Origin: Apostichopus parvimensis
Taxonomy: Eukaryota; Echinodermata; Holothuroidea; Aspidochirotida; Stichopodidae
Length of the DNA stretch: 29,051 bases
Direction: 5' to 3'
NCBI GenBank assembly: GCA_000934455.1
Contig: KN888380.1
Location: 42,579 to 71,629 of the forward strand
Shown: positions 1 through 11,800 of the stretch, one piece after another
Position numbering within the stretch: position 1 is the stretch's first letter
How the letters are laid out: each line of letters begins with the position of its first letter
Position numbers and translations under genes: made by a program
Notes under the pieces: generated by a model
What the model was told of the DNA's origin: nothing
The model's input: only the letters and a program-made list of their open reading frames with translations
Databases searched by the model: none

Positions 1-560
1 TCAAACTTGGTATGATGATAATGGTAGATAGTCTTCACACACTGATGTGTGTTGCAATTGATATCAGGGCTTAGCATTACTTTGGCAACAAAAGTTTGTG
101 TGCATAAATTGCTGTTGTTGTATTAGGGCTTTGTTAGAAATTTCCCTATGAATGGAACTAATGAACAGCAGCAAGGAACCATGAAATGTTTTCATTCTGG
201 TTTTTTTGTGTTTTTGGTTGGATGAATTGCTATTCCTTACCTATCTGCACACGACTACTTCACTCCAGCTGTGCAGTCTGTAGATGAATTATTTTTCTGC
301 TTACCATTAAAATTAGTATGGAAAGTCTCAATAAAAAAAAAGTCATGATTCAAAGATAGTTCTTGTAGTATTTCATATGGATTAAACGTCTTAGGATTCT
401 ACTGTTAATGATAGGTGACATCTTAAAATTAACATTTTGCACTCGGGACAGATGTTTCTAAGTTACGAACAGTACAAAGGTTATAATATTAGACGTCAGT
501 TTGTTTTTCTACTGTTTTTTCTTTCCTCCCCGCCCTCACCCCCTCGCTTTTCGTTTTCAG
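1..560 (+). other. crb intron, 3' part
   Basis: AT-rich sequence before the first visible crb acceptor, with a strong pyrimidine tract at 513-558. I see no exon-like stretch with EGF cysteines in either strand. The intron starts outside the window. Confidence 0.8.
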
Positions 561-788
561 GCGTCACCTGTTCTTCTGAAATCGATGAATGCCTCAGCGG
601 TCCTTGTCAGAATAATGCCTCTTGTGTAGATGAGCTGAACAGCTATAGCTGCCTCTGTGAGCCTGGATTTGAAGGCATCGACTGTGAAGTGGACTTCAAC
701 GAATGCCAGTCAAACCCTTGCTTGAACTCCGCTCTGTGTTTGGACTTAGTGGATCACTTCCGCTGCGACTGTGAACCTGGATATGTCG
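561..788 (+). CDS. crb: crb exon a: two EGF repeats
   Basis: Follows a pyrimidine-rich acceptor ending TTTTCAG and ends at G|gtaagt, phase 1 at both ends. It encodes the last Cys of one EGF (VTC), then two full EGFs beginning EIDEC and DFNEC. CLSGPC and CQSNPC fit the O-glucose consensus and CQNNASC the O-fucose consensus. NAS is also an N-glycosylation sequon. The open frame extends upstream to an ATG at 437, but that stretch is intron. Confidence 0.95.
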
Positions 789-2844
789 GTAAGTAGGATG
801 TGATGAATATTCAGTAGTAAAGGCTGATGGAAATGGCAGGGAAGGAGTGGGTTGGGGGTGGGGGTGGGGGAACAGAAGCGGGAGCTGAAGCTAGCTAGAT
901 CATGTGGGCTCCCTTGGGTTCCACATTCTGGTATTTGAGTGGGTTTTGGAGGTGAAGCCAAGCCAGACAGCATATTTTCCTATTCCTTTTGTTTCTACGG
1001 CAATGACTCGATATTGACCTTATAAGGTGTGTAAATTTTATCCTTGTACTTTCTGATTTTGTTCGTATTAACAAAAGTTTTGTTTAATTACGAAAATGCA
1101 AATTCTTTTAATTCAAAATGTTAAAAAACAGGAATGAATTTTGCAGTGTTGAGAAATATGAGAAAGAACAAACAGAAATTAACATAATTTAAAGCAGCCA
1201 TTATTTCTGTGCAATTTCAGTGTTTAATTACATAAGTAATGTTTAAGTAATAAGTTCCTCTGCCAAATGATCTCCATATACAGGCATAATGTGTGAAGAA
1301 GACATCGATGAATGCTCATCATCCCCATGTGAGAATGGTGGAGTCTGCTCTGATCTGGTAGATGCTTTTATCTGTGATTGTCCTCCTGGATATGAAGGTA
1401 TGTAAATTATTTGGTCTCAAGAAACTAAAAAACACCTGTGGAATGCTCTATATCATTAAAAAACAGCATGCAGCATGTCATCCTTACCAAGAGGATAGGA
1501 AATAGTAAATATGCTGTAAAAAATTTTGAATTTGTACTCCTGTTGTGAAGTTGGCATAGTTTAATGATTCACTTCACAACAGTAACTTATGAAAGCACTT
1601 GTTAGACAGTTCTACAGTAGTACATTGTAATATTATTTTGTCAGTTGCTAATTTGCTGAAAATTGATAAACACTATTGTTTAATCTCAAGAGTCCTGTTA
1701 AAAATTGTTAGCGTGTGGTCCCAAGTTCACTGTTTCCTGGAGCAAGTGTACTTAGTCCTAACTAAAAAAAGCACACCCAAGGTGACTTGTATATATATTT
1801 TCTAGGTCTCTGCTTACTTATTTATTTATTTTACTTTTGTTCAGGAGATCGCTGCGAAACGGAGATTATGGAATGCGCATCGAATCCCTGTCAAAGTGGG
1901 ATATGTATGGAAGAAGTAAATGGATACCAATGTAACTGTACAAGAGGATATGATGGTAGGATTCTCATAAATTACTCGAAATCAAATCAAATTTGATCAA
2001 GCAAGATTTAAATGAGCAGTAGTAGTCATAGGGATTATATTTGAAATGATTACTCAATTTTATATTTTTTATGCGGCTAAATAACAGTAGCCTCTTACTG
2101 AACGTTATGAGTGTAAACGCCTTGCGAATATTGGCTACATTTCCGAAGGGGAAGACACAGAAATCTTGTGTTAAACCTTGCCTCCCACTCGAACACCTAT
2201 AGCTTTATATTAGTATGGAATATTTTACAAGTTTTGGAAGAGAAGTTGAATGGTAATTTTCATTGTCATGGTTTCATTCTATCCCAGGACTGCACTGTGA
2301 GGTCGATATCATGGAGTGTGCTTCCGAACCGTGTTATTTTGACGCGACCTGCACAGAACCGCAGCTTGATTCGTTCCACTGCGTCTGTCAACATGGTGAG
2401 TTCATACAGTCCTGTACGAAGACTGCAATGTCATGATTTACAAATCTCTGATTACACGGTGATATGGGTACCTCAGAACTAATAAGTCACAGGTACAGTC
2501 TGAAAATTGGACCACAAATGCAAAGACGGTCAACAAATCAAGAACTAAAACAAATGAATGTGGTTAACTGAAGTTTGTTATTTCCACCTAGGCACGATTG
2601 GAAACCTCTGTGAGATAGTGACCATCGCAAGTTTCACGGGTGAGGGCGCTATTACCCTGCCTCCATTGGATGTACTAGCCGTCGGCGCTCAACGTCGTAA
2701 ACGGCGACAGATAGACAACGTCCGAATGACCTTCAAGTTTGCTACAACGCTGCCCTCTGCGGTCCTCCTGTACAGCGAGGGGGTATGTAACGTTTGCACG
2801 TAGTCATATATATTAGCTCGAAAACGTTTCAGAACATTGATCAA

Positions 2845-2878
<34 letters not shown>

Positions 2879-5800
2879 TATATAAGATTTTATGTTGAAA
2901 TGTATTAGGGGGGGTGGGGGAATGAGAGGGATGGGGACCAGAATCTTGGGTAAAACCTAGAAGAGCTCCTAGGCCCTTTTAGTTGTACCAGGTCTGGTCT
3001 GGAGTCTACCATTAGCAGAGGTAGATGCTGACATATTGCTGTTACTTGTTAACCATAACGCAATGCTCATAACTCCTTCAGTAGGTGCAGAAATAAGTCC
3101 ATTACCCATTTCACTTGCTAGTCGCCTGCACGCATCCTTGTTCTCGACAGGTTGAAAGCGACGGGCGATTGGAGCACCTGGCTTTATATCTTCACCTGGG
3201 GTCTATGGTCATCTCGGTCAACACTGGCTCAGAGACCCTAGAGTCCAGGGTCAGCTCGGGCCTGAGCGACGGTAGAGAGCATAGCGTGGTCCTGACCTTG
3301 GAGGACAATGACATCATCCTGGTGGTGGACGATGGCAACTGCCGGTCAGCACCATGCCAGGCGACCCTTCTGACCACACGTGACCCCGGTATTCTGGAGC
3401 TCAACCAACCCCTGTTCCTCGGAGGGATAGGTTCCCAGCTTACCCCTTACATCCTCTCAACACTGGATGTCACCAATAACTTCATTGGCTGCTTTCAGGT
3501 TTGCTGAATTTTATCACATCTTTTTATCAGAAAGTTATAAATAGTTTGAGGGCCTGACGGGGCGATCTTAGCAGGATCCCTTTTCCAGAGGCCAGCTGAA
3601 AATGAAAACAAACTAAGACCACATTAAGAGACACAGAGGGACAGACAGTTAGAATTAGACAAATAAGCTATGAATAGAATGAAAATAGATGCAACAAATT
3701 AGAGGTCAGATGAAAGGAAAGAAAGATGAGAGGGGGTTAAAGGCTGTGGAAATAAACTTTGAGGGGTGTAACAGTGGGAGGTAATTAGTATTAATGGGGT
3801 GGAATGGAGGTGAATAGGGGCAAGCCTGGGGAAACCTGTGAAAGAGGATAGAAAATATGAAAGAGTGGTTGAGTGGGGGGGGGGCAGAGAATGGGAGGTT
3901 AAGCTGATTAATAAGTTTTTCTCCCTTAAAAAAAATAAAATAAAAGCTGAACTATGAATCCCATGTCTATGTTGGTGTTTATCTGTACTAGTGTGTAAAG
4001 AATACTCTCACAAATTGGTTGACCACAGGGGAAAGTGAAAAATTATTAGTTGTGTTATTTCCCATTGTTGGAGAAAGAGAGAGAGGTATTCCATTTTAAC
4101 TGCACTCTCTCGCTTACCTGTCTCGGCTTCATTTCTGCACTACCATCTACCATAGTGAGTGTATGTGGTAATCGTTAACACTCCATCACCTATGTCAAAA
4201 TCATGCTGCCTTGTTATGGTAGCACCTGCCAACGAATCTCCAACATTGTTAGTCTATGAGTCTCCCATTGGCATGCTGCTGTATCCTTTCTGAATATAGC
4301 AGCGCATAGCAGGCATAGCACAGGACAGCATAGATTAGCATAGCGTAACATAGCATAGCATAACATTGCATTAGCATAGCATAGCATAACATTACATTGC
4401 ATTACATAGCATAACATAGCACAACATAGTATTACATTACATAACATTACAACATTCAATGACTACATCTGCCAATCTTCTATTGCAGGACTTTTACATC
4501 AACAGTGAGCTAGTAAGTTTGACCCCACCATCAGACCCCCAGAGTGGGGTCAACCCCGGTTGCATCAATGCCCCACCATGTCTGTCCAATCCCTGCCTGT
4601 ATGGAGCGACCTGCGTGGACCTGTGGACGAGCTTCCGGTGCGAGTGTCTGCCTGGCTTTGCCGGCGATCTGTGCGAGATTCAGACTATGGCTCATTTTGG
4701 CGTCGACTCGTTCCTGCACTTTGCCGAGAGCGAATCGGCCAGCCCGGTCAGAGAGATCTACTTTCTGTTTTCGGCATCATCTCCCGAACCAGGTCTCCTG
4801 TTTTACATGGTGAGTAGATATCAGCTGAATTTATTTACTGTTAAAGCTCTTCCTTTTCGATATCTCTGCAGTTTGAGTTTTACTTTTGTTGTGTTTAATT
4901 TTGACGGTGACACCGGCTTGGGTGAGCAATTAATGCATGCTTTCATTAGCAAATCATGGTGAATAAAAAATTGATTTAAATATTGAGGGAAAGAAATCCT
5001 TGTTTGGACTGTGCAGTTGTATTCCTTCCCTGTATTATCGCTTTAGCTGAACTAGATTAGTAGTAATGAACAATGTTTACTAACTTTTATTAAAAATGAA
5101 TATTCATTGCATTGATTCAGTTCTAAAAACCTATGTGACTCTTCTACATATAATTCTATCTTGACATCATGTTCAATAAAGTGTCATAATGTTGAATTTT
5201 TTTCAGCTACTTGTATCTTCATGGGAAAATTTCTAAGCTAAAGAAAAATATCATTCTAGTACATCGTAACCATTTCATCAACTCATTTATGTCGATTCCA
5301 AATATATTCATCCAATTTTTCAAACAAACAAATGCATTGATTAATTTTGTTCTTGAATAGGCATCAGGATTTTCAGTTGGCTTGTTGAATAATGATTCCA
5401 TCATCATCAACCTTCTGGAACTGGGAGGTGTCAAGAACGCTGTGATTGGTCAAAATCTGGCCAATGGGAACTGGATATCCGTGCTGATTAATGTTCGAAT
5501 GTCGCAAGTCTCCATAGAGGGTAAGTATAGAGAGTAGTGTGAGTAAGTCACATTTGTAGGTATCGATCAGGCCGGCGAGAAAAATTCTGGTGTAGTTAAT
5601 GGTTGCCAGATTTACTGTGACTCAACCGGCCAAGTTGGCAACCACATCGGCTGAACAAAAAAGCCAAATAGGAATATACTGTTATTTTATGGGTAAGAAT
5701 TTTGAGGGTTCACAGTTCAGTGCAATTGGGGTCTCCTAGATGAACATCAAGAAGTGAAAGGTGGTGAAAATTTCCAATGTTTTTTACGTACGAGTAGGCC

Positions 5801-8800
5801 AGGAGTCATAGTTTCTTTCAGCCAATGAAAATAGGAAGACATCGAATATGCTATTTTTGGCATTTAAAAAATGCCAAACTGGCAACACTGGTATAGTCCA
5901 CCAATGTATGTATCTCAATAGTGAATGAGGTTAGGTTTTAATTCAATTCAAATTTATTTTCTAACAGGTACACAAAAGTTAATACAGGTGTGTATGATAT
6001 AGAAATTAGAGTAAATACATTTGAAGGGCACAAGCAAGTTGATCATGCTAGTGACCAGATGGAAAACCAAACTGGAAGGAAAACTTAAAAAAGAATTAAA
6101 TTGTGTGATCAATTAATCTTCAACAGCTTTCTTAATCATGCAGTTACAATCCCTTGCGACTAATTAATTTTTTTAAATTTATAATTATTCCACTACCTCC
6201 CCTCCCCTCCCCAAACCCCCAACCTGCCCTCCACTACCCCTCACATCACCTTACATACCACATTGTTCGAGTCAATTTTTAAATCTCCATGGTAACATTT
6301 TATTTTACAACTGAGAAGGCTAAGATTATACATATGCATCACTGTAAGACGATTTCAAATTTAATATATATATATATTTAGGGTCCCTTTTTGTTGTCGT
6401 TGTTGTAGTATTTGCTTTTCCCTTCTTTTTCAGTGAGAGATGTGGACTCTGATCAAGTGTTCCAGGATACCATTGTATCCCCTCCATCGGTTACCTTACA
6501 GAGGCCTCTTCTGTTTGGAAAGCTCCACCCTGGTCCAACCTATGCCCCTCTCAGCACTATTATTGGAAATCCAAACAGGTACAGATAAAAATGACCATTT
6601 TAGAAGAAATGTGGTGATGTTTAGAGCTAAACCTTTGTAGTTTTTGTCAACTGATTCTTAAAGCATAGGATGCGATTTTCTTTTCAACTGGCAAAGCTTG
6701 TCAATAGTAACAAATTTTATTTTAAGAATAAAACTGGCTGTATATAGTTTTCTTCAAAATTCAGTGGTTTATTTTTAGCAATTACCCTCTATATCCTTTT
6801 GTAAATATTAAGTCCTACTTATTTATGTTTTACTTGCAAATAAATAATTCTGGACACCCCTGTGGCATTCTGCTTACATGGATGTGATTCCTTTTTTTTT
6901 ATGTGTAGTTTGTCAATGAATATTCATGACTTTCCATTTACAGTTTCTCTGGGTGCATAAGAGACCTGCGTATCGATGGAGTCTTGTTGGGTCTGCAGAC
7001 CCACTCACCCACCGGCCAGAGGGGAGATCCCACTCCAGCTGCTGCAGGGTGCCCTAGAGAGGATTACTGTCTATCCACCCCCTGTGCTAATAATGGTGTC
7101 TGCCTGTCGTCATGGCGAGGCTTCAACTGTCAGTGCTCTCTGGATTACTTTGGACCAATGTGTATGGAAGGTACGAAGAAAATTTGTCAAATCAAAAGAG
7201 CTAGGAGCTTCATGTATTAAAATCAGGCATGAGAGGATATGGGAGGAAAGGGGAGGGCTAGGGATCAAGGGGAGGGTTAGGGATCAAGGGGAGGGCTAGG
7301 GATCAAGGGGAGGGTTAGGGATCAAGGGGAGGGTAGGGATCAAGGGGAGGGCTAGGGATCAAGGGGAGGGTTAGGGATCAAGGGATAGGGATGGGCAAGA
7401 AAGCACACAGAAGGGGTTAGAAAAATAAATATTTGTTAAAAACAGCGTGACATATACAAAACCAAATTATCCTTCTATTGTTCATTTTGTTTTTAGCCAG
7501 TTTTCATGCTTTCAATATATATTTACAATATAAATGTATCATATTGGGATTAACTTCTTTCTTTTCTTTCTTGTCTTACAGCGAGTGCTGCCACATTCTC
7601 TGGTGATAACAGTTATGCAAGGATTGTTCTGGACAGCCTGCTCTTTAGTTTCGGAAGTCAATTTGGGGTGGCGTTCAGGACCAGGGATGAAGACGGTATC
7701 ATCATGCTGGTGAAGCTGTACAGCATCTCGTCCAGTCAAGTGGACTTTATGACCCTCAAGTTAGAGGGTGGTACCCTCAGATTTGATACTTCGTTCGGTG
7801 GGATCGGTAAGCACCCTTTGATATTACTACTTCTCCCCTGTACTTGTACTGAAGTCTTCTGTGTGGAGCATCATTAATGCCCAAATACATAGTTTTATGA
7901 CTCTCTGGTGGTTGGTATAGCTTGGTAAAGTGGTTGGTAAAGGTTGGTAAATGTTTTGGTTTATTTTAGGTTACTTGTGAAGTGTGCCCCTTCAAAAACT
8001 GTACAGATTGTTGTACTCAGTTTGTTTCATGTTATGTGTTTTTTTTGGGGGGGGGGGTGAGGGGGGAGTCATAAATATGTTGTATACTTGATTTGTCAAA
8101 TATATATAATGAGAATTATCAGCCATAGAAGAAAGTATGGTTTGCATTCATTGTGTGATCTATTTAATGGAAGACCTTTTGGTCTGCGTGGGTTTATGTA
8201 GGAGCAAGCAGGGTTGTTAGTTTATGTACATGATATATGATAGGATACACAATGACCAAAAGGTTAGCAGTTAGGGGTTGTATAGCATCAAGGTCAAGGT
8301 CTATAACTATAGGTCTTCCTCTTGTTAGATTAAATGAGATAACCATACCACCCCTCATCAGTATATCTTCTTTCTCATCCCCAGACGAGCTTTCGGAGGT
8401 CCTACCGGTCAACGTCACGGATGCAGACTGGCACACGGTCTCGTGGGAGCGTCACGGTAGCTACATCGCCATCAAGGCTGATAACTCAATTCATGTGGTA
8501 CAGGGTAACTTCCCACTGCATACCACTGATAGGAACCCAACAGCAGAGGTTTACATCGGAGGAATGAACAGCGTCGGTGAGAATGTCTTGCTCTTGGTTT
8601 GTTGTATTAATAGAGGATAGTTTCACAAGTAACAGTATTTAATTATTCTGGAAAAAAAAAACTTCTCTTGAAATCCCTTCCCTGCCGCTCTCTGAGTCGC
8701 ATCGAAGGAAACTGGGGTGATTCCTCGGAAACACGGTAAACCATAGTACCGTGGCTTCTGATCGACGCCCCGCCTCCAACACAGAAATGGCTATTTTGGG

Positions 8801-11800
8801 ATCGCAACCAACTGAGGGATGGATGGCTCATTTGGTAGAGTGTGTATTAACCCAGAGGTCACCGTTTCAAATCCCGTTCTAGCCGTAAACTTCTTTGTAC
8901 TTCGCCAGTTATGTATGGTTCTGTATGGTTATGTATTGTTATGTATGGTTTTCATATTATGTATGGTTTTATGGTCATATATGGTCATATTATCATATCA
9001 TATTATCATATATGGTCATATTATGGTTTTCATAGTATATATGGTTTCATAGATGAATGTAGATTAAGTGGTATAGGATATGTTATGGAAAATATGTAAT
9101 AGATGAGATGTAATGCTGGATATAAAAATAGTCGATTGACATGGACCATATGAAAACCAAAGGATACTTGAAAATAGGATATGTTATAAAATAAAGTGTA
9201 ATGTTGAATATGTAAGAAGGATCTGTAATGGAGTGATGAACAACATTGGTGACAAGGTAGCTGCTTTGGTTTGCTGATCATATAGCATAGTTTGGTATGT
9301 GAATGGTTGAACTTGTATCAACAAGCATTACTGAATCCACTGATATGACTGTGGCTTTTTTTGGCTCTCGGTCTATCATATACACGCTTCTCTCCCTTCG
9401 TGAAGTCATATTTGTGTTTTTTCGAAGTAGTTGGTCTAATTAAATGCTAAATTTCTGTATTAATTTTAATTAAATTTCTGTATTAAAATTTCTGTATGCC
9501 TTCTTTCATATGTAGGTGGCGGAGATGACATCTTCCTCACTGGGTGTATTCGCAATGCCACGTTTAACAACAGGGCAGTACAGTATCTGTCCATGGATGC
9601 TCAGCATCAAGGCATAACGGTCAGTAGTACCAATGTCAACGAAGGCTGCACCTCCAGAGATGTGTGTCGGCCCTCACCGTGCCCCACTAACGCCTTCTGT
9701 GTTGACACGTGGAACAGCTACAGTTGTCCTTGCTTGCCTGGGTGGGAGGGTGCTGACTGCACCAACAGCATTGATGATTGCATCGGTGAGTATTCCAGTA
9801 GATTATGGGTAGTACAGTCATGGAACAGGTACAGTTGTCCTTGCTTGCCTTTGGTACAACCATCTTGGAATAAACAAGCAGTGTTCATGTTTGACTAGGT
9901 GGAGGATTCATGCATAAGCTACCAATTCTAATTGAGTCACGTACAAGTTGAGAGGTGTGTTTTGGGTTGGGTGGGGGTGGGGGAAGGGGTGTGAGAGCAT
10001 GTGTTGAAGAGACAGGGGAGAACCAACATAAATGTTTATGCAAACCTTTCTTATTCCCAGCCCTCTCTCAGTTTCAAGGAGGAAACAGTCCTCGTACTTG
10101 CCTGGATGTTTTCCCTTCCCCTAATCGCTATAGTGCTTGCTTGTCTGAAGTACTGTTTCAATTTCTCTCTTCTTTCAGACCACCTCTGTGAAAATGGAGC
10201 AACTTGTATAGATGCACACATGAATTACACCTGCATCTGTCCCGCAGGGCTAACGGGAGGCTACTGCGACTTTGAAATCAATGTCTGTGAAACGCTTCCG
10301 TGTAACGGAGAGACCAGTCTGAGTTGTGCGCCTGTCTTTCCGTTGGACTATGCGTGCACGTGCCGACCAGGATACGAAGGGAAAAGCTGCGACGTGGATA
10401 ATAGACTGTGCACTCGAGTGCCCTGTCAGAATAATGGAACGTGCCAACAAAACTACGAAAATACAGAGTATTCCTGTACCTGCGTTGATTTTTACGAGGG
10501 TACCAACTGTGAGGTTTACAACCCTTGCTTCCGTCACGATTGCTTAAACCAAGGAACCTGTGTGAGAAATGATACAGATTACTTCTGCGAATGCAGTACC
10601 GGAACGTACGGGCCGTTTTGTGAATTTGCTGACTCTTGTCTGTCGTCCCCGTGTCAAAATGGTGCCACCTGCCACCGCGAAAGTAGTCAGTACTCGTGCG
10701 AGTGCAACCGTTTCTACCGCGGAGCGGTCTGCGAGGAGCCGATTAATCTCTGTGACACGAACCCTTGCCTGAATGGTGCAACTTGCTTCCATGACCTCCA
10801 AAACCCTGAACAGAACTATACGTGTCTATGCATGGGCGGCTACGAGGGTAAACTGTGTGGTGTGGATATCGCAGAGTGCGATTCCGACCCCTGCATGAAT
10901 GGCGCCACCTGTCTGGAGAGCAGGACTCCTGGGCAGGAGTTCTTTGTGGGTTACTCATGTAGCTGCAGGAATGGATTCGAAGGGGCTCACTGCCAGGTGA
11001 ACATAGACGAATGCGAAAGCTCGCCCTGTTTGAATGGGGGACAATGCGAGGATGGCGTGAACCGCTATACTTGTGAATGCCCTACGTACTTTCAAGGTAC
11101 CGACTGTGAAAGAGACACCAGAACGTGTGATCTGGCACTCTGCCAAAACGGTGCCACTTGCATGGATATCGATAACGGATTTGCCTGTCGATGCCTGGTC
11201 GGTTATGGGGGCGCTCTCTGCGAATCGGCAATCAACAGCTGCGCTTTTGAACCTTGTCAGAATACCGGTGTCTGTAAATACGAGAGGGCCTGCCAGTGTC
11301 TTAATTCAGTCCCAGACCTGCTCGCACATTGCAAGAGCAACGAGACCTGCGAGTACGAGACCTGCGGGGACCTCGAAGACTGTGAGGTCAGGGCACTGGC
11401 GTATTCTTGCGATTGCTCCGGTACCGGGTACGCCGGCGTCAACTGCACGGAAGATATCGACGAATGTCAGACCGGAGATAACGACTGCTCAAACTCGGGG
11501 AGCTGTGTCAACGGCCTCGGCGGGTATTCTTGCGATTGTTTCGGGACCGGGTTTACGGGTAACTTCTGCACAGAGGACATCAACGAGTGCGACGCACAAC
11601 CCTGCATGAACGGTGCAAGCTGTACCAACAACAGACCCGGCTTTGAATGTTCCTGCCCTGGCGGATACCAAGGACCGCTCTGCGAGACGGAGACCGACGA
11701 GTGTGGCAGTGAACCCTGCCAGAACGGCGGTGTCTGTCGGGATAGAATCAACGGTTATGCGTGTAATTGCAACGACACTGGTTACACAGGACAGGGCTGT

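Larger units (their letters stand above)
789..2591 (+). other. four short crb introns
   Basis: Introns 789-1283, 1398-1844, 1956-2287 and 2396-2591 are AT-rich and non-coding. A G-rich tract lies at about 848-870. No repeat family or other gene is recognisable. Confidence 0.75.
8577..9515 (+). other. crb intron with SINE-like copy and AT repeats
   Basis: 939-bp intron. It contains the SINE-like segment at 8815-8905 and the TATGGT array at 8909-9050. A degraded duplication follows: ATAGGATATGTTAT occurs at about 9072 and 9174 with similar flanks. The GC-rich block 8655-8815 differs from its surroundings and may belong to the inserted element. Confidence 0.65.

Noticed and set aside
437-560. 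Start codon and N-terminus for the first visible crb frame
   Set aside because: The stretch has no signal peptide, ends in a strong acceptor, and the next exon opens inside an EGF, so it is intron.
10001-10178. N-terminal extension of the large EGF frame
   Set aside because: No EGF cysteines, it ends in a pyrimidine tract and CAG, and the phase matches splicing from 9785.
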